A stretch of DNA of 64,000 nt from JACQFK01 sp964619955 (GTDB lineage Bacteria > Planctomycetota > MHYJ01 > JACPRB01): NCBI GenBank assembly GCA_964619955.1, contig CAZUJF010000007.1, forward strand, positions 135,164 to 199,163, written 5' to 3'. The position numbers and the translations under genes are program-made. The stretch's first letter is position 1, and every line of letters begins with the position of its first letter. Shown piece by piece: positions 26,606-35,973 of this stretch. The notes beneath the pieces are model-generated. The model had not been told where the DNA came from. It saw only the letters and a list, made by a program, of their open reading frames with translations, and did no database searches.

Positions 26606-27163
26606 TCAAACCACCATCGCCTGAAGTCGTTCACGAAGGTCCGCCATGCGGAGCGGCTTGGGGAGGAAGGCGTCGGCCCCGCTGCGCCGGACCTCGGCGG
26701 GATCGATCTCGCTGCCGTAGGCCGACATGGTCAGGATGGGCACCTTCCGGGATTTCGAATAGGTCTGGAAATGGCGGCAGACCTGCAGGCCCGAGACGTC
26801 CGGCAGGCGGATGTCCAGCAGGATGAGGTCCGGCTGGAAGACCGGCAGCCGGGAGGCCGCCTCGAGGGCGGTGCCGACGCTGTCGACGTCGTACTGGTCG
26901 CGCAGGGCGTCCTTGAGCAGCTCCTGGAGGTCCACGTCGTCGTCGACGACCAGGACCCGGGGCCGGACGACGCGCGCGTAATCGGGGATCTGATGGTTGC
27001 GCAGGAAGGACTTCAGGGCGGCCTCGGAGATGCGCCGGTGTTTGGAGCCGGGGATGGTGTAGCCCTGGAGCTTCCCGGAATCCACCCACTTGATGACCGT
27101 GCGCTTGGTCACCTGGCAGATCCGGGCGACGTCGCCGGTCGTGTAGGAGGCGCGGGCTTTCAT
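26606..27163 (-). CDS. Response regulator with N-terminal MerR/excisionase-type HTH
   Basis: 185 residues from ATG 27163. Residues about 7-50 form a MerR/excisionase-like winged helix (YTTGDVARICQVTKRTVIKW, then GSKHRRI). Residues about 68-185 are a receiver domain with the acidic pocket VVDDD, phosphoacceptor Asp117 (LILLDIRLPD) and Lys169 (FLPKP). Having the DNA-binding part before the receiver is unusual compared with OmpR or NarL types. A kinase gene ends 95 bases upstream in the same direction, and three 9-bp direct repeats overlap its promoter, so it may be phosphorylated by that kinase and may control itself. Both are inferences. Confidence 0.88.
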   Translation of the reverse strand: MKARASYTTGDVARICQVTKRTVIKWVDSGKLQGYTIPGSKHRRISEAALKSFLRNHQIPDYARVVRPRVLVVDDDVDLQELLKDALRDQYDVDSVGTALEAASRLPVFQPDLILLDIRLPDVSGLQVCRHFQTYSKSRKVPILTMSAYGSEIDPAEVRRSGADAFLPKPLRMADLRERLQAMVV

Positions 27164-27173
27164 CGAGGTACTC

Positions 27174-27214
27174 AAGTTATACAAAGTATACAGAGTATAC
27201 CCGCCGGCCGTCAA
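27174..27214 (-). promoter_or_regulatory. Promoter with three 9-bp direct repeats
   Basis: Minus-strand TTGACG (27214-27209) and TATACT (27190-27185), 18 bases apart, make a good promoter for the MerR-HTH response regulator. Three consecutive 9-bp units (AAGTTATAC, AAAGTATAC and AGAGTATAC on the plus strand, 27174-27200) span the -10 box. Two contain the palindrome GTATAC. This fits an operator for a regulator binding several monomers or dimers side by side. Confidence 0.55.
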
Positions 27215-27257
27215 GTCAAATGTGAAAAAAATCCTTTTTCAACACACGTTCTAGATG

Positions 27258-30200
27258 CTACACGGAAAGGGGAAGTTCAACCCGGAACAGCGAGCCCTTC
27301 CCGGGGCGGGAGCTTCCGCTGATCTTGCCCCCGTGGTTGTGCAGGATCATCGCGCTGATCGAAAGCCCCAGGCCCAGCCCCTTCCCCACCGGCTTCGTCG
27401 TGAAGAAGGGCTCGAAGAGTTTCCGGAGCACGTCCTCGCTCATGCCGCGGCCGGTATCCGACACCTCGACGATCGCCTTGCCGCCCTTCTTCAGGGTCCG
27501 CAGGGTGATGCGGCCCCTCTTGTCGATGGCCTCCACGGCGTTCTTCACCAGGTTGAGGAAGACCTGACTCATCTGGCCCCGCAGGCAGGGGACGAGCGGC
27601 AGCTTCCCGAGTTTCCGGATGATGCGGATCCCCGGGCGCAGCTCCCGCTGAACCAGCGCGAGCACCTCGATGAGGCAGGCGTTGAGGTCCACCGGCTCGG
27701 CCTTGCGGACGTCCCGTGCGAAATTCCGGAAGTCCTGCACCACGCCCCGCGCGTGGCCGGCGGCCCGGAGGGCGTCGCGGATCATCCGGCGGAACTTGCG
27801 GAGCTGCGACGCCCGCCCCGCCTTCGCCTTCGAGCCCTTCCGCGCCTTGGGCAGCAGGGTCTTCTCGAGCTCCGCCATGAGCTGGAGGTTGCCGTACATG
27901 ACGTTGAGGGGGTTGTTGATTTCGTGGGCCACGCCCGAGATGAGCATGCCGACGGAGGCCAGCTTTTCGGAGCGGATCAGCTGCTCCTGGGCCTGTTTCA
28001 GATCCTCGTAGGCCCGCCGGGTCTCCTCGGCCGCCCGCCTGAGATTCTCCTCCGTGCGGCGGCGGCCGGTCACGTCCCGGAAATACCAGACGCGACCGTA
28101 GATCACCCGGTCGGCGCCGCGGACGGGCGCGCTGAAGCGGTCGAAGGTCCGTCCGTCCTTCAGATGGATCTCGTCGCGGCTCTCCTCCTCCGGATGCTCG
28201 TAGAGATGCTTCACGCGGTCGAGAAACTCCCTCGGCTCCACGAGCTTGTCGATCACCGACTGCAGCGCCACCTCGTCGGTCCGGGAGCGCATCACCTCGG
28301 GGGAGATGTCCCACATCTCCATGAAGCGGCGGTTGAAGGAGATCATCACCCCGTCTTCGGAGACCACCAGGATGCCGTCGATCGCCGCCTCGCTCTGCGA
28401 TTCCAGCAGCGTCTTCTGGAAGCGGAGATCCTGCTCCGCCCGGAGCCGGTCGATGAACTGGCCCAGCTGCCGGCCCAGCGTCCCCCCCAGCGCCAGCAGA
28501 TCCGGATCCAGGTCCCGCGGCTCCCGGTGAAACAGCTCGACCACGGCGAACAGCCCGCCGGCGGTTTCCACGGGAAAGGCGAAGGCGGCCCGGAGCCCCG
28601 GCTTCTCCGCCGCCCCCGGGCGGGGGGAGGAGGGGTCCCGGCCGCCGTCCTTCACCCAGAGCGGGACGCGGGAGGACCAGACCCCGCCCGGAAGCCCCAG
28701 GCCGGGCAGGAATTGCTGCCGGCGGGAGGCCTCGATGAACGCCTCGTGCGGACCGCCGGCCCCCGGACAGGCCTCGACGCAGCGGAGCACGGGGCTGTCC
28801 CCCGAGAGGTCCACCTTCCAGATCATCCCCAGCGACCAATGGAGCCCCCCGACGGCGGCCTTGAGGACCTGCGGCAGGGCCTCCTCGACCGAGACCGCGC
28901 TGCCGAGGATCTGCGTCACCGCCTGCTGGACGGCCTGCCGCTCGTCGGCCCGGTACCGCTCGGTGACGTCGCGGGCGACCCCCACGATGCCGGCGATCCT
29001 CCCGTCTTCGTGGAACGCCTGCTCGGCGACCTCCATCATGAGCCGGCGCCCGGACTTGTGATAGAACTCCACCAGGTACGGGGACCGCGACCGCCCGGTC
29101 CGGAGCGTCTCCTCGGTGTATCCGGCCACCTTCTCGTTGACGGGATGATCCGTCATGTACTTCGCGTAATGCACCCGCCATTCCTCCGGCGGATACCCGG
29201 TGAGCGCCTCCACGCTGGGCGAGATGTACGTGAAGATGCCCTGCGTGTCGTGGCGGTACACCAGATCCCGCGTGCTGCCGAGCAGGAACTTCTGCTCCGC
29301 CACGTGGCGTTCGAGCTCCGCCTGCAGCCGGGCCTCCTCGGTGACGTCGCGGACGACCGAGAACACGTAGGGCCGGCCCTCGCGCTCGATGCGGACCATC
29401 CCGATGTCCAGGATCAGACGCGCGCCGGTGGCCATGGTCGCCTCCGTCCTCACCCGGTGCGAAGCGCCGGCCATGATCGCGCGGTTGGCGTCCATCCACA
29501 AAGCCGCCTCCTCCGGCTTCGTGGCGAAATCGGTGAAGAGGCGCCCCACGTACCGCTCCCGCGGAAGCCCCTGCATCTCCAGCATGCGCCGGTTGGCGTA
29601 GACGATGACCCCCCGGTCGTCGACGAGGACGAATCCGTCGCCCGCGTTCTCCTGGATCGTCTCCAGGAAATCCTTGGCCTCCCCGAGCGCCCGGGAGGAG
29701 CGCTCCTCCTCCGTGAGGTCCCGGGCCGTGGCGAGATAGCAGGTCCGCCCCCCCACCTGCACCCGGGTGATGGACAGGTCGGTCGGGATCGGGCGCCCGT
29801 CCTTGTGCAGCTGCATCCGCCGGTCCCTCAGGTGGCCGGCGCCCTCCCTGAGAAACGCGAGCACGGCGGGGATGCGGTCCCTCATTCCCGGAGGCACCAG
29901 GTCCGTCACCGTCAGCCGCAGGAACTCCTCCCGCGTGTAGCCCAGGAGCCGGCAGGCGGCCTCGTTCACCTCCACCACCCTCAGCCCCGCCTCCTCCACC
30001 AGGTACACCGCGTCCCGTCCCTTCTGAAAGAGGACCCGGAGCAGTTCCTCCGTCTGGCGCCGCTCCGTGACGTCCACGGAGGCGCAGGTGTAGCCGGCCA
30101 GGATGGAGCCGATCCTCAGGGGCGTGAGGGAGACCTCGTAGGCGCGCCGGGCGCCGCCCTTCAGGGTCAGCACCCGGTCCCCCGCGACCCGGTCCCGCGC

Positions 30201-30758
30201 TTCGAGCTCCCGGAGGAGCTCCGCCAGGCTCTCCGGGCCGCCGAACAGCGCCTCCGCCCGCAGTTTCCCCTCCGCCTCCTCCCGGGTCCAGCCGAACTGC
30301 GCCTCCGCCGCGCGGCTCCAGGTCAGCACGGTCCCGTTGCGGTCGAAGGACCAGACCGCCGCCCCCAGGGAGTCGATCAGGGTGCTCAGCACCGGCTGCA
30401 GGCCCCGCGCCTCCGACACCGCCCCGGGAAGATCCTGCCCCGCGATGAACCAGCCGATGAGGCGCTCGTCGGGCCCCCAGAGGGTCGAGGCGATGGCGTC
30501 CACGGTCATGAGCCGGCCGGGCTCGGGACGCAGATGAAAGACGACGTGCACGCGCAGGGGGGCGCCCGGACCGCTGTCGAGCACGCGCCGGATCTCCCCC
30601 GACTCGTCGAGCGAGGGGAGGGAGAGGCCCGCCAGCTCGGCCGCCGGACGGCCGAGGGCCTGCTCGGCGCCCCGCGTGGCCGCGAGCACCACGCCGGCCG
30701 GATCCACGATGAAGCCGACGTCCCGGTTGAATTCGAAGAGGCGGGCGAAGTCCAGCAC
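27258..30758 (-). CDS. Multi-PAS, GAF-containing sensor histidine kinase
   Basis: 1166 residues with no transmembrane helix, so cytoplasmic. About six PAS domains occupy the first 560 residues and another lies at about 800-900. A GAF-like domain sits between them (about 620-780). The kinase core has phosphoacceptor His945 (GVAHEINNPLN), then N-box LNLVKNAVEAI, G-box DTGRGM, and GKGLGLGLS. The start is GTG, 10 bases after the upstream receiver-kinase gene, so it is the last gene of the proS-led run. No receiver domain is attached; the neighbouring MerR-HTH response regulator is a candidate partner. The many PAS domains imply sensing of several small ligands or redox states, but none can be named. 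Confidence 0.9.
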   Translation of the reverse strand: MLDFARLFEFNRDVGFIVDPAGVVLAATRGAEQALGRPAAELAGLSLPSLDESGEIRRVLDSGPGAPLRVHVVFHLRPEPGRLMTVDAIASTLWGPDERLIGWFIAGQDLPGAVSEARGLQPVLSTLIDSLGAAVWSFDRNGTVLTWSRAAEAQFGWTREEAEGKLRAEALFGGPESLAELLRELEARDRVAGDRVLTLKGGARRAYEVSLTPLRIGSILAGYTCASVDVTERRQTEELLRVLFQKGRDAVYLVEEAGLRVVEVNEAACRLLGYTREEFLRLTVTDLVPPGMRDRIPAVLAFLREGAGHLRDRRMQLHKDGRPIPTDLSITRVQVGGRTCYLATARDLTEEERSSRALGEAKDFLETIQENAGDGFVLVDDRGVIVYANRRMLEMQGLPRERYVGRLFTDFATKPEEAALWMDANRAIMAGASHRVRTEATMATGARLILDIGMVRIEREGRPYVFSVVRDVTEEARLQAELERHVAEQKFLLGSTRDLVYRHDTQGIFTYISPSVEALTGYPPEEWRVHYAKYMTDHPVNEKVAGYTEETLRTGRSRSPYLVEFYHKSGRRLMMEVAEQAFHEDGRIAGIVGVARDVTERYRADERQAVQQAVTQILGSAVSVEEALPQVLKAAVGGLHWSLGMIWKVDLSGDSPVLRCVEACPGAGGPHEAFIEASRRQQFLPGLGLPGGVWSSRVPLWVKDGGRDPSSPRPGAAEKPGLRAAFAFPVETAGGLFAVVELFHREPRDLDPDLLALGGTLGRQLGQFIDRLRAEQDLRFQKTLLESQSEAAIDGILVVSEDGVMISFNRRFMEMWDISPEVMRSRTDEVALQSVIDKLVEPREFLDRVKHLYEHPEEESRDEIHLKDGRTFDRFSAPVRGADRVIYGRVWYFRDVTGRRRTEENLRRAAEETRRAYEDLKQAQEQLIRSEKLASVGMLISGVAHEINNPLNVMYGNLQLMAELEKTLLPKARKGSKAKAGRASQLRKFRRMIRDALRAAGHARGVVQDFRNFARDVRKAEPVDLNACLIEVLALVQRELRPGIRIIRKLGKLPLVPCLRGQMSQVFLNLVKNAVEAIDKRGRITLRTLKKGGKAIVEVSDTGRGMSEDVLRKLFEPFFTTKPVGKGLGLGLSISAMILHNHGGKISGSSRPGKGSLFRVELPLSV

Positions 30759-30768
30759 CGGGGGAATT

Positions 30769-31917
30769 CTACCCCTTGGGGGGCCGGACCGCAGCAGGGA
30801 GATCGAACTCCACGCGCGCGCCCCCCCTGGGGCCCCGCTGAAGGCTGATCTTCCCGCCGTGGGCCTTGAGGATCTCGCGCGCCAGCGTGAGGCCGATGCC
30901 CATGCCTGCGAATCTGGGATCGGCCGAGGTCTTAAAGGGCTGGATCTCCCCCTCCGCCTCCTCCGGCCCCCGCCCGTTGTCCGACACCACCACGCGGATG
31001 AACCCCTGCCGGGGCCGGGAGACCTCGATGTCGAGCCGCGCCTCCTCGGGGCTGAATTTCTCCGCGTTCGACAGGATGTTCGTCAGCACGCTGTGGATCT
31101 TCCGCTCGTCCCCCTCCACCCAGGGGGCCCGGGCGGGCCATTTCATGCGGACCTGGAGGCTCTTCTTGCGCGCCCGGATCTTGAGGGACTCCAGGCACTC
31201 CTCCACGAGCGGCTTGAGGGCGAAGCGGGTCTTGTTCAGCGTCTCGGGCCGGAAGCGGGCCTTCGCCAGCGCCAGGAGATTCTCGATCAGGCCGAGCAGC
31301 CGCTCCAGGTTCCGGTGCGCGATCCGCATCCCCTTCTCCTGCCGCTCCTCGATGCGCCCCATGCCCCCCGACAGCATCAGATCGAGATAGCCCATGCCGG
31401 AGACGAGCGGCGTCTTCAGTTCGTGCGAACAGTTCGCGAGGAACTGGTCCTTCATCTGGTTGAGGTCGCGAAGCTCCCGGTTCGCCTTGAACAGCTCGTC
31501 GACGAGCCGCCCCAGCTCCTCGTTGAGCCGCTTGTTCGCGGCGACGAGCTCCAGACGCTCGACCTCCTGCGCGAGGGCGCGGCGCAGATCCGCCCCGTCG
31601 AAGGGCTTCGCGAAATAGCGCTGGACGTGCCCCCGGTTGATCGCCTCGATCGCGTCGTTGACGTCCGGGTAGGCGGTGATCAGGACCCGGATGCAGTCCG
31701 GCCGGATCTGCCGGGCCTGCTCCAGGAACTCCACGCCGCTGAGGCCGGGCATGCGCTGGTCCGTGAGGATGATGTGGATCGTGTTCTTGCGGAGCAGCTC
31801 CAGCGCCTTCGCCCCGTCGCGGGCCGTGTGGATGCGGTACGCGCCCCCGAGCAGATTCTGGAGCAGGGTGATGTTGTCCCGCTCGTCGTCGACGATCAAG
31901 AGCGCGTGCTTCTTCAC
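30769..31917 (-). CDS. Receiver domain fused to histidine kinase
   Basis: 382 residues starting at GTG 31917, where GTGA overlaps the epimerase stop. The N-terminal receiver (about 4-120) has Asp53 (LTDQRMPG) and Lys104 (YFAKP). A short coiled linker leads to the kinase: His165 in ANCSHELKTPL, then NILSNAEKFS (N-box), DNGRG and GMGIGLTLA. Receiver-first kinases take a signal by phosphotransfer and pass it on, so it may act between the multi-PAS kinase next door and another regulator. Which kinase feeds it cannot be read from sequence. No membrane segment. Confidence 0.9.
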   Translation of the reverse strand: MKKHALLIVDDERDNITLLQNLLGGAYRIHTARDGAKALELLRKNTIHIILTDQRMPGLSGVEFLEQARQIRPDCIRVLITAYPDVNDAIEAINRGHVQRYFAKPFDGADLRRALAQEVERLELVAANKRLNEELGRLVDELFKANRELRDLNQMKDQFLANCSHELKTPLVSGMGYLDLMLSGGMGRIEERQEKGMRIAHRNLERLLGLIENLLALAKARFRPETLNKTRFALKPLVEECLESLKIRARKKSLQVRMKWPARAPWVEGDERKIHSVLTNILSNAEKFSPEEARLDIEVSRPRQGFIRVVVSDNGRGPEEAEGEIQPFKTSADPRFAGMGIGLTLAREILKAHGGKISLQRGPRGGARVEFDLPAAVRPPKG

Positions 31918-32840
31918 GCGCCGCCCCCTTCGAGGGTGCGTCTCAGGCCCTCCTCCAGCGGCGTGCGCGCCTCGAAGCCGAAATCCCGCCGCGCCGCGGA
32001 GGGATCGCACCAGGAATCGCGGATGTCGCCCGCCCGGGGGGGACGGTGTTCGAAGAGCGCGGGAAGCCCCGCGAGACGGGCCAGGGCGCGGCCGAGATCC
32101 AGGATCGTCACGGGACGGCCGCCGGCGAGGTTGTAGACGCGGCCCGAGAGGCCCGGAGCCTCCGCGGCCCGCCGCAGCCCGTCCACCACGTCGCCCACAT
32201 AGGTGAAGTCCCGGGTCTGCCCCCCGTCGCCGTTCACGGGCATCGGCTTCCCCTCCCTCAGCTTGCGCGCGAAGATGGGGATCACCGCGGCATACGGGGA
32301 GTCCGGGTCCTGCCGGGGCCCGTAGACGTTGAAGAAGCGCAGCGCGACCGTTTCCAGCTTCGTATGCGCCGCCCAGGAGCGGGCGTAGAGCTCCGTCGCC
32401 AGTTTCGCCACGGCGTACGGGGACAGCGGCCGCGGCGGCATCGCCTCGTGTTTCGGCAGCGTCGGCGTGTCGCCGTAGACCGAGGAGGAGCTGGCGAGCA
32501 CCACGCGCCGCACCCCCGCCCGCTCCGCCGCCCGGAGGATCTCCAGCGTCCCGCGCGCCGTGGCCCGGTGGCTCTCGATCGGCTTCTCCACCGAGCGCGG
32601 CACCGAGGGCAGGGCCGCCAGATGGAAGACGGCGTCGACCCCCGCGACCGCGGCGTCGGCCGTCCGGTTCACGTCCCCCTCCAGCAGCTCGACCCCCTCC
32701 GGCAGGTTGGAGCGGCGGCCCGTCGAGAAATCGTCCGCCACCCGGACGCGGCGCCCCGAGGCCAGCAGCGAGCGCACCAGATGCGAGCCGATGAAGCCCC
32801 CGCCGCCGGTGACCAGGCAGAGTCCGGCGTCTTTCGTCAT
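31914..32840 (-). CDS. NAD-dependent nucleotide-sugar epimerase/dehydratase (extended SDR)
   Basis: 308 residues from ATG 32840. NAD-binding motif VTGGGGFIGSHLVR at the N-terminus; catalytic Ser in ASSSSVYG and Tyr-x-x-x-Lys in SPYAVAKLATELY; RFFNVYGPRQDP and GDGGQTRDFTYVGD are typical of UDP-glucose 4-epimerase/UDP-glucuronate epimerase relatives. It probably converts a nucleotide sugar for cell-surface polysaccharide; the exact sugar is undetermined. It starts 2 bases after the TatD gene stop and overlaps the next gene by 4 bases, so it sits inside the proS-led operon. Confidence 0.9.
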   Translation of the reverse strand: MTKDAGLCLVTGGGGFIGSHLVRSLLASGRRVRVADDFSTGRRSNLPEGVELLEGDVNRTADAAVAGVDAVFHLAALPSVPRSVEKPIESHRATARGTLEILRAAERAGVRRVVLASSSSVYGDTPTLPKHEAMPPRPLSPYAVAKLATELYARSWAAHTKLETVALRFFNVYGPRQDPDSPYAAVIPIFARKLREGKPMPVNGDGGQTRDFTYVGDVVDGLRRAAEAPGLSGRVYNLAGGRPVTILDLGRALARLAGLPALFEHRPPRAGDIRDSWCDPSAARRDFGFEARTPLEEGLRRTLEGGGA

Positions 32841-32842
32841 CT

Positions 32843-33616
32843 CTAGATCCCGAAGAGCCGCCGCGCGTTGCGCGTCGTGGCCTCCGCGACCGCGCGCACG
32901 TCCACGCCCTTCACGTTCGCGATCTCCGCCGCGGTGTAGCGCACGTACGCCGGCTCGTTCCGCTGCCCCCGGTGCTTCTGGGGCGCGAGCAGCGGACAGT
33001 CGGTCTCCACCATCAGCACGTCGAGCGGGATCTCGCGCACCGCCTCGCGGAGCGCCTGCGCCTTCGGATACGTCACGGGCCCCGCGATCGAGATCATGAA
33101 ATTCAGGCCCATGTAGGCCTCGGCGTCCGCCCAGGTCCCGGTGAAGCAATGGATCACGCCCCGCAGCGGCGCATGGGCCCGCAGGATCGCGACCGCGTCG
33201 GGGTGCGCGTCCCGGCAGTGGATGGACACGGGCTTGTCCGCCTCGAGCGCGAGCTCCAGATGCCGCACGAAGAGCGCCTTCTGGTTCGGGACGGAGCTGT
33301 AGTTCTTGAAGTAGTCCAGGCCGGTCTCGCCGATCGCGACCGCCTTGGGATGCGCGAGCAGCTCGCGGAGCTCGTCCACGGGGCCGGGGTTGTCCGCCTC
33401 GTGCGGATGGATGCCCGGCGAGAACCAGACGCCCTCCCGCGCCGCGGCGATGTCCCTCGCCCGCCGCGAGGAGGCCAGGTCCGTGCCGATGCTGACCATC
33501 CGGTCCACCCCGGCGTCGCGGGCCCTCGAGAGGACGGCGTCGAGCTCGCCCTCGAACTGGCGGTCGTCGAGATGCGCGTGGGAGTCGGTCAGGGACGCGG
33601 GCGTCTCCGAACTCAT
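32843..33616 (-). CDS. TatD-family metal-dependent hydrolase (DNase)
   Basis: 257 residues, normal length. Metal-binding motifs of the TatD family are present: DSHAHLD at the start, GIHPHEA, AIGETGLDY, SIHCRDA, IHCFTG and VETDCPLLAP. These enzymes are 3'-5' exonucleases or DNases acting in repair or turnover. It lies 10 bases after the Tat-lipoprotein gene, in the proS-led run; pairing of tatD-type genes with aminoacyl-tRNA synthetases is common. Note that TatD is not part of the Tat export machinery. Confidence 0.93.
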   Translation of the reverse strand: MSSETPASLTDSHAHLDDRQFEGELDAVLSRARDAGVDRMVSIGTDLASSRRARDIAAAREGVWFSPGIHPHEADNPGPVDELRELLAHPKAVAIGETGLDYFKNYSSVPNQKALFVRHLELALEADKPVSIHCRDAHPDAVAILRAHAPLRGVIHCFTGTWADAEAYMGLNFMISIAGPVTYPKAQALREAVREIPLDVLMVETDCPLLAPQKHRGQRNEPAYVRYTAAEIANVKGVDVRAVAEATTRNARRLFGI

Positions 33617-33626
33617 GGCGGTGGTC

Positions 33627-34214
33627 CTACTTCGGCGGGATCGGCTCGGTCATCGTCCGGACATGGATCGAATTCTCGCAGATGCGGCTGACCGCCGCCT
33701 CGACCTTGGTGTACACGGGGATGAGCGCCTCGCCGCCGGGGACGTGGTGGTCCCGGTAGTAGTAGCTCTTGTGCCAGCTGTTCGTGCCGACCGTGAAGAC
33801 GCGCGTGAAGCTCGTCTCCTTGGGGTCCAGCGACAGCCGGCTCAGCTCCTCGGGGCGGAACTCCTCCGGCTTGCGCGCCTTCAGCTTCCCGATGCCGAAG
33901 TCCTCGAGCAGCTTCATGTGCCGGACCATCTCAAGGTCGGTCAGGAAGGCCAGGTAGATGCGGCCGGGCGCCGCCTTCGGGAAGGGCTCCCTCGGCCCCT
34001 CGCCCACCTGGTCGCGCCAGGAATTGGACATCACCACGCGGTACGTGGGCTCCAGCTTCTTGGTCTTCGCCTCGGGAAAGGCGCGGAAATACGAGATCTT
34101 GAGGGCCTTGCCTTCGACGGGGCTTTCGTCCGCGGAATTGCTGCAGCCCGCGGCGGCCGCGCCCAGCAGCGCGATCAACGCCTCGCGGCGGCCCAGCTCC
34201 GCGTCCGGCCTCAC
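33627..34214 (-). CDS. Small lipoprotein with Tat-like signal
   Basis: 195 residues from a GTG whose GTGA overlaps the proS stop. The N-terminus has a twin arginine (LGRREALIALLGAAAAGC) leading to a lipobox cysteine at residue 24, so it looks like a Tat-exported lipoprotein. The mature part contains conserved-looking segments such as GRIYLAFLTDLEMVRHM and YYYRDHHVPGGEALIP. I do not recognise a family. The tight overlap with proS suggests only co-expression, not shared function. Confidence 0.78.
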   Translation of the reverse strand: MRPDAELGRREALIALLGAAAAGCSNSADESPVEGKALKISYFRAFPEAKTKKLEPTYRVVMSNSWRDQVGEGPREPFPKAAPGRIYLAFLTDLEMVRHMKLLEDFGIGKLKARKPEEFRPEELSRLSLDPKETSFTRVFTVGTNSWHKSYYYRDHHVPGGEALIPVYTKVEAAVSRICENSIHVRTMTEPIPPK

Positions 34215-35932
34215 GCCTTGTACTCCGCCAGTTCGCGCCGCACGGCCTCGAGCACGTCCGCGATCGCGGTGCTCTTCTGGTCCTTCGAGGTCCGCCGCCG
34301 GATGTCCACCGTGCCGGACTCCACGGTGCGCTTCCCGACCGTGATGCGGACGGGGATGCCGATGAGGTCGGCGTCCGCGAACTTCACGCCGGGCGCGGCG
34401 TCGCGGTCGTCCCAGAGGACCTCCAGGCCCGCCTGGGTCAGCGTCTCGTAGAGGTTCTGCGCGGTCTCGACGATCTGCAGCTTCTTGTGGTCGAGCGAGA
34501 CGATCTGCACCTGGTAGGGCGCGAGCTCCTTGGGCCAGAGGATGCCGCCGTCGTCGTGGTGGTTCTCCACCGCCGCGGCGAGGATGCGGTTGACCCCGAT
34601 CCCGTAGCAGCCCATCACCATCGGATGCAGCTGGCCCTTGTCGTCGAGATACGAGGCGTTCATGAGCTTCGAGTAGCGCGTGCCCAGCTTGAAGACGTGC
34701 CCCACCTCGATGCCGTGCGTGAAGCCGAGCGGGGCGCCGCAGCGGGGGCAGGGGTCGTTTTCGAGCGCCGTCCGGATGTCCGCGACGACGCCGGCCTTGA
34801 AGTCCCGGTTCAGGTTCACGTTGACGAGGTGGGTGTCCTTCCGGTTCGCCCCGGTGACGAAATTCGTCAGCGGCAGGACCGCATGGTCCGCGATCAGGGG
34901 CAGGGCGAGCCCCACGGGCCCGGAGAAGCCGATGGGTCCGCCGGTCTCCTTCTGGATCTCCTCGGGGGTGGCCAGCCGCAGCGTCTCGGCCTGCGCGGCC
35001 CGGCGGAGCTTGGGCTCGTTCACCTCGTGGTCGCCGCGGACCAGCGCCGCCACGAAACCCTTGTTCGTCCTGTAGATGAGCGTCTTGACGAGCAGCCGCG
35101 GGGAGACCTTGAGGAAGGCGGAGACCTGCTCGATCGTGTGCGCGCCGGGCGTGGCGGCCTCCTCCCTGGGGAGGATCTCGCGGGTCTCGGAGGCCGAGGA
35201 GGCCCCCGCGACGGGCGGGCACTCGGCCTTCTCCTTGTTGGCGGCGTAGCGGCATTTCGCGCAGGTCACGACGGAGTCCTCGCCGAACGGCGAGACCGCC
35301 ATGAACTCGTGGGAGACGTCGCCGCCGATGAGGCCGGTGTCGGCCTCCACGGGCAGGAAGTTCAGCTCCGCCCGCGTGTAGATGCGGACGTAGGCGTCGT
35401 ACATCGTCTGGTAGGAGCGCCCCATCGCCTTCTCGTCGACGTCGAAGGAGTAGGCGTCCTTCATGATGAACTCGCGGGTCCGGATGATCCCGTGGCGCGG
35501 ACGCGCCTCGTCGCGGAACTTGCCCTGGATCTGGTAGAGGGTCAGGGGCAGCTGGCGGTAGGACTTCACCTCGGTGCGCACGAGGTGCGTGATGACCTCT
35601 TCGTGCGTGGGGCCCAGGACGCTGACCGCCCCCTTGCGGTCCTTCAGCTTCATCAGGGTGTCGCCGAAGAGCTCGAAGCGGCCCGTCTCCTGCCAGAGCT
35701 CGGTCGGATGCAGCGCCGGCATGAGCAGCTCGACGGCGCCGGAGCGGTCCATCTCCTCGCGGACGATGGCCTCGGCCTTGCGCAGCGCGCGGAACCCGAG
35801 CGGGAGGTAGCTGTAGCTGCCCGCGGAGAGCTGGCGGATGAGGCCCGCCCGCAGCATCAGCTTGTGGCTGGGGCTTTCCGCGTCCGAAGGGGCCTCGCGG
35901 AGCGTGGGGATGAAGGTCTTGGTCCAGCGCAT
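34211..35932 (-). CDS. proS: Proline-tRNA ligase
   Basis: Charges tRNA-Pro with proline. 573 residues, the length of the bacterial-type enzyme with an editing insertion. Class II motifs: motif 1 region LRAGLIRQLSAGSYSYLPLG, motif 2 in RDEARPRHGIIRTREFIMKD, motif 3 in CYGIGVNRILAAAVE. The insertion (about 225-390) contains the editing-domain sequence around KGQLHP-type loops and VRGDHEVNEPKL. The ATG at 35932 has a TATAAC box 9 bases upstream and no Shine-Dalgarno, so the mRNA may be nearly leaderless. First gene of a six-gene leftward run. Confidence 0.96.
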   Translation of the reverse strand: MRWTKTFIPTLREAPSDAESPSHKLMLRAGLIRQLSAGSYSYLPLGFRALRKAEAIVREEMDRSGAVELLMPALHPTELWQETGRFELFGDTLMKLKDRKGAVSVLGPTHEEVITHLVRTEVKSYRQLPLTLYQIQGKFRDEARPRHGIIRTREFIMKDAYSFDVDEKAMGRSYQTMYDAYVRIYTRAELNFLPVEADTGLIGGDVSHEFMAVSPFGEDSVVTCAKCRYAANKEKAECPPVAGASSASETREILPREEAATPGAHTIEQVSAFLKVSPRLLVKTLIYRTNKGFVAALVRGDHEVNEPKLRRAAQAETLRLATPEEIQKETGGPIGFSGPVGLALPLIADHAVLPLTNFVTGANRKDTHLVNVNLNRDFKAGVVADIRTALENDPCPRCGAPLGFTHGIEVGHVFKLGTRYSKLMNASYLDDKGQLHPMVMGCYGIGVNRILAAAVENHHDDGGILWPKELAPYQVQIVSLDHKKLQIVETAQNLYETLTQAGLEVLWDDRDAAPGVKFADADLIGIPVRITVGKRTVESGTVDIRRRTSKDQKSTAIADVLEAVRRELAEYKA

Positions 35933-35941
35933 CGTGCTGCG

Positions 35942-35947
35942 GTTATA
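35942..35947 (-). promoter_or_regulatory. -10 box close to proS start
   Basis: Minus-strand TATAAC, 9 bases before the ATG at 35932. A transcript would begin within a few bases of the start codon. Confidence 0.4.
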
Positions 35948-35973
35948 GCAAAGAACGCGGACCTTCGGAAGCC

